64,000 nt of DNA from Phragmites australis (lineage: Eukaryota; Streptophyta; Magnoliopsida; Poales; Poaceae): assembly GCF_958298935.1 (NCBI RefSeq), contig NC_084927.1:15590001-15654000 (forward strand). The letters are read 5' to 3'. Position numbers and translations under genes: made by a program. Below the pieces are notes generated by a model that made no database searches, had not been told where the DNA came from, and saw only the letters and a list, made by a program, of their open reading frames with translations. The stretch's first letter is position 1. Each line of letters starts with the position of its first letter. Shown in pieces: positions 58,301 to 64,000 of this stretch.

Positions 58301-59520
58301 TATTGAGCCGTAGATAGCGGTCTGCGGCAACATGCTAGAGGACGTTATTCACAAGGATTGGCCACACTCTGATGATGCTTTCACAGATTATCTAGTCTAG
58401 TTTCTTCCTCGGACGTGGACCTGGGTCATGTACACACCGTCTGAGATACCGACTCATGCACCGCACATGTAGGACATGTACTTGGTGAACAGGGACTAGG
58501 CACGATCATTGGCGGTACATTTTTTTGACACCAACTATAGTTGTACCCTAAATTTACCTTAAAAATATTTGTTTAAACTATGTAATGTTTTTTTGCAGAG
58601 GGACCTTGTGGAGCAAATACAGGTGGAAGCCGCTACTAGTTGCCAACAACTAGGCCATGGGATACATGTCTCTTAACATGAGATGCATGAGTCATTCTAC
58701 AGGATCTACGAGAAGGTGAGAAAGATCATGAAGATGCTATCTTGTAGGTCTAGTATGGAAGTCGTTCCTTAGCCCCCCGCTATTCGGCCGGCTCACACCT
58801 TCTTGATGCCTCATAACTCCTCTTCAACATCGATGGCTACTGCTCTGAGATCCTCACCCCTATGCAATGTTCATAGCTTTGCCTCCCTTGCCCCATGTCT
58901 GACGTATGCTCAACACTACGACGGTAGTTCCTCCAGGCCATCTTACACAGATGTCGGTGGGTCCTCATCTCGCGCCCCATCCCTGATACCCAGGTACTCT
59001 GTCAAGAAAAGATTATGTACTCCATAAATTTTATAGTCGCAATTGGTGCTAACATATTGTGCTCCATACACCACATGCAGTGTTTGATGATTTCGAGGAG
59101 GTACACGAGGCAACGACGTACATCGAGCACTTCATCAGGGAGGGTTCCATGCATAGGAATGCAAGCGGGACGGGCTTACGGGCTTTGAGGCCCACTTAAC
59201 CACAATTGTAGTTATATTTTTGCATCCACATTTGTACTAGTGGATGGAACATGCACGAGAAGGAAGAATTTGATGCCTTCATCAATTCGGGTCATACGCA
59301 AGATGTGATCGGGCCCTTCCAGTTAGGCGTCTCACCTCCTGTACCAACGTAGCAAAACCAAGAGGAGTACATGATGCCTGCTCCCAATGGCCGGCCTTCG
59401 CAAACAGTTGTCCTTTCATACCTGCTCACGTACTCAGTGGACCACGTGAGACCACAGGGCCGCCAAGCATGGAGACCTAGGGCGCATAGGGGGGTCATCC
59501 CGAAGTGATGATAGATTTAA
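58300..59520 (+). pseudogene. C-terminal part of the PMD-associated region
   Basis: Fragments in changing frames: CFTDYLV-like text near 58380, RDLVEQIQVEAATSCQQLGH (58602), HESFYRIYEKVRKIMKM near 58690, and a Ser/Pro-rich stretch SSTSMATALRSSPLCNVHSF at 58819. DDFEEVHEATTYIEHFIREG appears near 59090. Intron-like AT-rich gaps separate them. No separate domain is recognised. Confidence 0.5.
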
Positions 59521-60140
59521 GGACTACGTTGATTGTATAAGATATTGTGCATGTCTTATTCTACTTTGTTCGTATCCTATATGCGATTTATTTTTCTAGC
59601 TTCAGTCCTCCGTCAGCATCACGATAGAGGACTCTAAGCAATTGTCATTTCCAAATAGAAAAAAAAGATGACGGAGGGAGATAAATAGTGGGCTCGGTTT
59701 TCTATTTACTTAGGGAGACCTAAAATTACTTCTAATTCTAATTTAGCGTCGTTTCATTGCTTTTTTATTACATTATTTATTACTATTAGTTTGCTAATGT
59801 CAAAAATTGTGATGTTACATCTTGCTAGGGTGACATGGATTCCTTGAGGAACCATTCCTTCATAGTACCACACTAGCATGAGCATCCATTGTGGTCATGT
59901 GGTAACTGAGCCCAGATGTCAATGTCCTTTGATGTAGAAAACTTTCATAGGAGGTTATTCATATGTCCCAGAATTGACCCCAATTTCTTGGTGTGTTTCT
60001 CTTTCTCACTCTTTTGCACCTGCCAATTTCAAATTTTGAACTACACTCCTAACACAACATTTATCAAACACAACCTTGTCGCTTCAAGTAATGGATCAAC
60101 GTGGTGCGACCGTCGTTCAATGGGGGATAGATCAGATAAG
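59521..60140. other. MULE interior, no gene seen
   Basis: AT-rich spacer within the MULE, between the PMD-associated region and the coiled-coil region. Confidence 0.4.
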
Positions 60141-60141
60141 T

Positions 60142-60437
60142 TGAAACCAAACAAAATTATGAGTTAGGATGAAGGAAACAAGCTAGAGGTAGGAGGCACA
60201 TCAGAGCAGCAACAGGAACATTAGCGACAAGAACAAGAATGCAAGCAGCATGTTAAGGAGCTTCAAAGGCGGGAGGAGGAACGCCGCTTCTGGGAGGACA
60301 TTTTAAGAAGGCAGGAGGATAAACTTCAGAAACGTGATAAACTACTTCTGAGCACCAAGCTCTCCTGTGTCAGCAAGAAGAAGAGGAGCGCAAAGAGGCA
60401 CGTGAGACAAGGGAGAAATATCGCCACTCTACGTAGT
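60142..60437 (+). pseudogene. charged coiled-coil coding region in the MULE
   Basis: Reads KLEVGGTSEQQQEH, a stop, RQEQECKQHVKELQRREEER and RFWEDILRRQEDKLQKRDK, then after a frameshift QQEEEERKEARETREKYRHS and a stop. It is strongly charged and heptad-like and would form a coiled coil. It may be the last exon of the PMD protein or a third MULE gene. No function can be assigned. Confidence 0.6.
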
Positions 60438-60753
60438 AGAATCCTTGTTCTATTGCTGGTATTGTAATATTTAAAACCATGTATCGTGAAATTTATAATA
60501 ATTATAGACGTTTAGCTTTGTGAATAAAAATACCGACTTGTACTCTCCTCTTCATATAACTTAAATTTCTCAAAGTAGTTCAATTTCTCAAAAAATATGC
60601 AATCTTCAAAGAACCGTAGTTGGATAAATGGGGAGCTAGTACTTGTCGCCCATTCAATGCGCGACAAGCAATAAGCCCTACCCACGCTAGTGTGCCACGT
60701 ATACATGTTGCCTGCTGGCGACAGGTTTTAATCGTCTATCCAACAGACAACAT

Positions 60754-60835
60754 GAGTACATTCTTGTAAATTTTCAAAATAGACATACATATTTGCAAAT
60801 TTTTGGAATAAATAGATATATAAATAAAAAAATTC
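60754..60835 (-). repeat. MULE right terminal inverted repeat
   Basis: Inverted match to 35690-35768. Just inside it, GGCGACAGG (60717) and GCGCGACAAGC (60659) echo the GGCGAC/GTCGCC blocks inside the left end (35852, 35878, 35901). Confidence 0.8.
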
Positions 60836-61160
60836 CACACTTGCCATTCTTTGCAAGAGCATCGCACGTAGATATGATGTTGCTTAAGTACTAACAGTTG
60901 CAGCTATATATGACCCATGCATCATATATATACAAAGTGAATGTTGCTGAGCCCTTCGAGCTTGATCAGTGCCTACTTGCCATTTTGCAGGCTTTGGATC
61001 CATTGCAACTTAACTATCGAATAGATAACTCCAACAGGTGAACAGAAACAGATTAAAGACCACTACGTTAATAAGGTATATATCTTTCAGCAATATATGC
61101 ATATATGCACCCTACAAAGCAACATCCAGTGTAGAGTAGAGAACAAACTGGTTTATTGGA
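60836..61160. other. unassigned sequence between MULE and pseudogene
   Basis: No gene recognised. It corresponds in position to the 3' flank of the dCTP pyrophosphatase gene but I could not align it with 32480-32590. Confidence 0.3.
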
Positions 61161-61660
61161 TGCTCCTCACTGGTCACTGGCGTTGGCACCGCAGCCACTG
61201 CCGTCGCCCGCGCTGATGTTATTGGATGCGGTCGCCGGTGCTTGCAAAAATTGTACAAGAAACGAGGATGATTCCTGCTACCGCGGTTTTTAGGCTTTTG
61301 GTGACTTTCTCCAGCACAGCACTATGGTGCATCAGGAACAGAAAGGTTCTAATGATTCTTCAGAAGAGCAGGAGGGAAGTCGGCCATCCTCTTCCTCACC
61401 TCCTCCAGCGTCGCGGCCGTCACCTCGCTGCCACCCTTGCCCGCCTCCTGCAACCCAACGCCATTCATCTCTCTCTGGAACGAAGGAAGGTTCTGGTGGA
61501 ACAAGGGAGGAGAAGTAGAAGGTGAGGAGCCGAGGGAACGGCATCATAGAGGAAGAGGGGAGACACCAGGAGATAACTACAGCAGAGCAGAGGAAAGAAA
61601 GCATGGATTTGTTTCCTTTTTTTTTCTTTCTTATTTTGGGAAGACGTGGGGGGTGCGAAT
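61161..61660 (-). pseudogene. truncated dCTP pyrophosphatase pseudogene
   Basis: Four collinear blocks of the gene at 32594-34260 survive. 61161-61235 matches the end of exon 2 (TGCTCCTC, CTGGCACC...). 61240-61370 matches intron 33045-33178 (CTTGCAAAAATT, TTTCTCCAGCACA, AGGAACAGAAAGG, TAATGATTCTTCAGAA). 61374-61468 is exon 1 from the ATG (61468) for about 32 codons, reading NGVGLQEAGKGGSE and LEEVRKRMADF. 61580-61640 matches the promoter side (GAGGAAAG...TTTGTTTCC). The catalytic core of exon 2 and most of the intron are deleted, the normal stop is altered and the TATA box is lost. It cannot make the enzyme. Confidence 0.85.
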
Positions 61661-62165
61661 TTGGGATGGACATGGGCCGGGCATATCTGGTGGGCCTCTG
61701 GGCCGCTTGGTGCGTCCAGAGGAGCAAGTGTAAGACTGTGTGGGCCTTCCGCATGGCCCACCCGTTAATCATGAGTTGATTCACCCACTTATAGAAGGCT
61801 AGTTCTATTTGGAGGACCCAAAGCAGTAAGCTTTTAGGAATTCAACTACGAACAATGCAGTCTGAGGCTCCATTCGAAGCACAGGAACTTTGAAGGAATC
61901 TCACGAGGATTAGTACAACTCCGACGGGAATAAACACATAAATCCTGGAAATTTCCAAAGTTTAGAACTGGGCGCGACATGGCACATTTAATTCAAAAGT
62001 TCCTCATGTTCCAAACGAGATGACAATCACATATCAGTAACAATCTACACTGCAGTCCCAAAAGAAATACAATCTTCCACGATCTGACAAAAATATAAAT
62101 TTAAACAATATACCTGAGTGTAATTATTGAAATAGACAATATATTGATGTATTTACGAATCTAGT
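61661..62165. other. unassigned sequence upstream of the pseudogene
   Basis: The first 100 bp (GGGTGCGAATTTGGGATGG, GGGCCGGGC) still resemble 34319-34380 upstream of the intact gene. Beyond that nothing is recognised. Confidence 0.4.
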
Positions 62166-62275
62166 ATCTGTATTCGGCACACGGTGTGTCAAAAATCACC
62201 TATATTCAGCATACCGTGTGCTGAATACAGGCAACAGTGTGCATTCGGCACATGGTGTGCCGAAATACTTGTTTC
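62166..62275. repeat. palindromic CGGCACAC repeats
   Basis: TTCGGCACACGGTGTGTC, TTCAGCATACCGTGTGCTGAA and TTCGGCACATGGTGTGCCGAA are three adjacent imperfect palindromes that could form hairpins. Similar text is common near the ends of some grass DNA transposons, but no matching element boundaries were found. Confidence 0.6.
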
Positions 62276-62369
62276 CTAATATATATTTTTGCGTGTGTTG
62301 TTATTTTATGTAATTGCCAAATATGGTCGTGGTCGGCTGCGGTTCTCTTCTGTCATCTGATACCGGTAT

Positions 62370-62575
62370 TTTGTTATTTCATGTAATTGTCAGCTTTCAA
62401 CTAAATTTGAAACGATTTGCTAATTTAACTGTCATTTTATGCCGGTGAGTTGAAAATTCATGTTATTGGCAAATTTCAACAAAATTTAAAATTATGTACC
62501 GGTGCGTTGTCATTTCATGTAATTACCAAATTTTAATAAAATTTAAAATTATTTGCTAATGTAACTGTACATTTC
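62370..62575. repeat. AT-rich degenerate direct repeats
   Basis: Three successive units share TTTCATGTAATT or TTCATGTTATT, a CCAAATTT/CAAATTTCAAC block, AAAATTTAAAATTAT and (GCCGGTG/ACCGGTG)(A/C)GTTG. Two also have ATTTGCTAAT(T/G)TAACTGT. Period roughly 70-110 bp. Confidence 0.5.
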
Positions 62576-62599
62576 AAATTGCATGAGAAAGAAAGCATG

Positions 62600-62930
62600 T
62601 AGTCTCTAAGGCGGTCGGCAGCCTTAACACTTAGGTATGTTTGAACATGCACAACATTAACCAATGTATCATTGAGCATCTCAAGATAGCGGTAGAAAGT
62701 GACAACGTAAATTAGCGAAAGAATGCCAGTTGTGCCAGTCAATGCTATCAGGGTAAGATGGTTGTCGTCTTCGAGCTGGTGGTTGGAAGTTGTGAGGACA
62801 GGTACAAGAAAATCCAACATCATTTTCACGGTCATCATGGTCCTCCGGAGATGGAGGCCTCAGAGGGAGGGGGCGAGGTGGCATGAAATAGTCGTCATCG
62901 TCATCTTGAAGTATCACGGTAGAAGCATGT
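62600..62930 (-). other. possible additional exon of the right-end gene
   Basis: A minus-strand frame reads LQDDDDDYFMPPRPLPLRPP and SPEDHDDRENDVGFS. Its DDDYFMPPRP resembles DADDDFMPPIP in the exon at 62972-63232, as if a terminal exon had been duplicated or the coding region were longer. No stop-free connection was established. Confidence 0.3.
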
Positions 62931-62971
62931 CCTATTTTGTTGTTGGTTAGACACCATATCGATGTGGTGTG

Positions 62972-63660
62972 TTAACATCCTCTTATAATGTTCGTTGAAC
63001 CTTCTCCTGTTTGGCTGGTGGAACGTCGAGGTATTGGTGGCATGAAATCATCGTCTGCATCGGCCTCGTCACTTTCAGGTAGAATAGTATAGGGCGCTCT
63101 TGTACCCCTTAGGTTCGCTGATCTTCGTCGTCTTCTACGCAACCCAGGTATCACACCCCCGCCGAAGAGCATATGCATCGCCAAGAAGTGTGGGATTTCT
63201 TTGTTGATCAACTCTACGTCTTCTGGGAATGCCTAACGCAAAAGAGGAGCATTCGAATCAATAACAATAAGATAAGTAGGGTGACTAAATAGAAAATAAC
63301 GAACCTGTATGTGGGATGCATACTGGCGGGCAACATCACCATCCTTCTTTGCCTCATACAGAAACCTAGCACAGAAGGATGGTCGGCTAGTTCGCACACC
63401 CTGAGCTATATTTGGCGGCGCTTGTGCAAGAGGACCCTAAGGTCGTCGGTTGTTACATGTAGAAGTGGAACGGTCAACACAGAATAGGGTGGTCTTACAT
63501 GCAATTTAGACACAGCTTAGATTATGTTGCTCTCATTGAAGGGATCATCCTTCCCTCCATGCACAACCTGCAAGGAGGTATTTAATGCTATATCGATCGT
63601 TGTAGGTGTCCATGGATGGCCTGTACTAGAATATCCCGCCATATATGTATTGATCTTTGA
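62972..63660 (-). pseudogene. unrecognised multi-exon gene, three phase-0 exons
   Basis: Exons 63660-63499 (54 codons), 63436-63305 (44 codons) and 63232-62972 (86 codons plus TAA) are each a multiple of three and joined by GT...AG introns in phase 0. The text includes YSSTGHPWTPTTIDIALNTS and HGGKDDPFNESNII, a stop, then PNIAQGVRTSRPSFCARFLY and EAKKDGDVARQYASHIQ. The last exon has FPEDVELINKEIPHFLAMHM, an arginine run (GLRRRRRRS), an acidic stretch and DDDFMPPIPRR. The single TAA in exon 1 (after NII) suggests a recent pseudogene or a sequencing or annotation issue. I do not recognise the family. The basic and acidic proline-rich tail resembles proteins carried by grass DNA transposons. More exons probably lie beyond 63660. 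Confidence 0.45.
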
Positions 63661-63661
63661 C

Positions 63662-64000
63662 TGCAACATTTTTACTCTACACCAAAGCACGAATCGCTGG
63701 TTATTTAATAAACATTAAACATATATGAAATATCGTAATTAGTATGTACAAATGCTTAATAAGTAACTCATAACTAAGTTATGTGTCCTAATTATTTGAC
63801 AAAGATTATGTAAATTAAATGTAATTACTTTAACACTACAGTGCATAAGGCATAGTACAGATATGTACACAATATAGTGAATAACACATGTGTTAGTAAC
63901 AAGTGCAAGTGCATGGAACTACTGCACTAGCTCATTAACGACGATGACGACGCACGCAATCCCCAGGAGTGCAAGCATCTGGTGGGTGTGTGACCCTCAT
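63662..64000. other. window edge, unassigned
   Basis: AT-rich, possibly an intron of the right-end gene. On the minus strand 64000-63935 is open and reads RVTHPPDACTPGDCVRRHRR before a stop. Too short to assign. Confidence 0.25.

Larger units (their letters stand above)
35690..60835 (+). mobile_element. Mutator-like element (MULE) with nested retrotransposons
   Basis: Terminal inverted repeats of about 80 bp: the left starts GAATTTTTTATTTATATATC, and the right, read inverted, has GAATTTTTTTATTTATATATC. Both continue through CTATTTT.(A)AAAATTT to GAATGTACTC. Flanking 10-mers CACATATGGC and CACACTTGCC agree at 7 of 10 positions, a plausible old target duplication. Inside the ends are GGCGAC/GTCGCC-type palindromic blocks. 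The interior encodes MuDR-type transposase, a plant mobile domain region and a coiled-coil region. Net of the Gypsy insert (37560-56527 plus one TSD) the element is about 6.2 kb. Confidence 0.75.

Overview
This is a plant nuclear window, almost certainly from a grass. The evidence is spliced genes, LTR retrotransposons with initiator-Met-tRNA type primer sites, an Ac-like hAT element, CACTA and Mutator-like (MULE) DNA transposons, an L1-type LINE, and GC-rich first exons beside AT-rich transposon sequence. A panicoid grass is my inference, not something shown here. Most of the 64 kb is nested, decayed transposons. I found no rRNA, tRNA or CRISPR array.

Layout. 1-790: unassigned, with weak minus-strand exon fragments. 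847-4222: solo LTR of a long-LTR Gypsy family (LTR about 3.4 kb). 5108-10738: L1-type LINE on the minus strand, carrying a 478-bp solo LTR (7234-7711, TSD ACTAT). 11009-15396: a CACTA-like element with subterminal repeats, interrupted by an inverted solo LTR (11519-15028) of the same long-LTR family. 16405-23603: a decayed Copia element with two LTRs and TSD CAACA, holding a foreign SIRE-like LTR (17459-19069). 24233-29695: an Ac-like hAT transposase pseudogene, split by another SIRE-like LTR (24714-26321) and by a 1,051-bp CACTA element (26398-27448, TSD TTA). 29704-32590: remnants of an unidentified minus-strand gene.

The one convincing intact host gene is a two-exon dCTP pyrophosphatase (MazG-like NTP pyrophosphatase, 157 aa) on the minus strand at 32594-34148, with a TATA box and an 870-bp foldback element upstream. 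A truncated copy of it lies at 61161-61660. The two copies flank a MULE (35690-60835).

The MULE holds the deepest nest. A Gypsy element (37560-56527, exact TSD TACAA) sits in the transposase gene. A SIRE-like Copia element on the minus strand (41618-49352) sits in the Gypsy leader. A GC-rich solo LTR (54073-55695, exact TSD CTAGT) sits in the Gypsy 3' LTR. Besides transposase, the MULE carries a plant mobile domain (PMD) coding region and a charged coiled-coil coding region. At the right edge (62972-63660, minus) three phase-0 exons of an unrecognised gene are readable, with one in-frame stop.

The coding parts of the transposons are broken by stops, frameshifts and deletions, so none looks autonomous. 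The value of the window lies in the insertion history that the TSDs allow one to order, the dCTP pyrophosphatase gene/pseudogene pair, the MULE-borne PMD region, and short CCGG-type motif arrays shared by unrelated LTR families.
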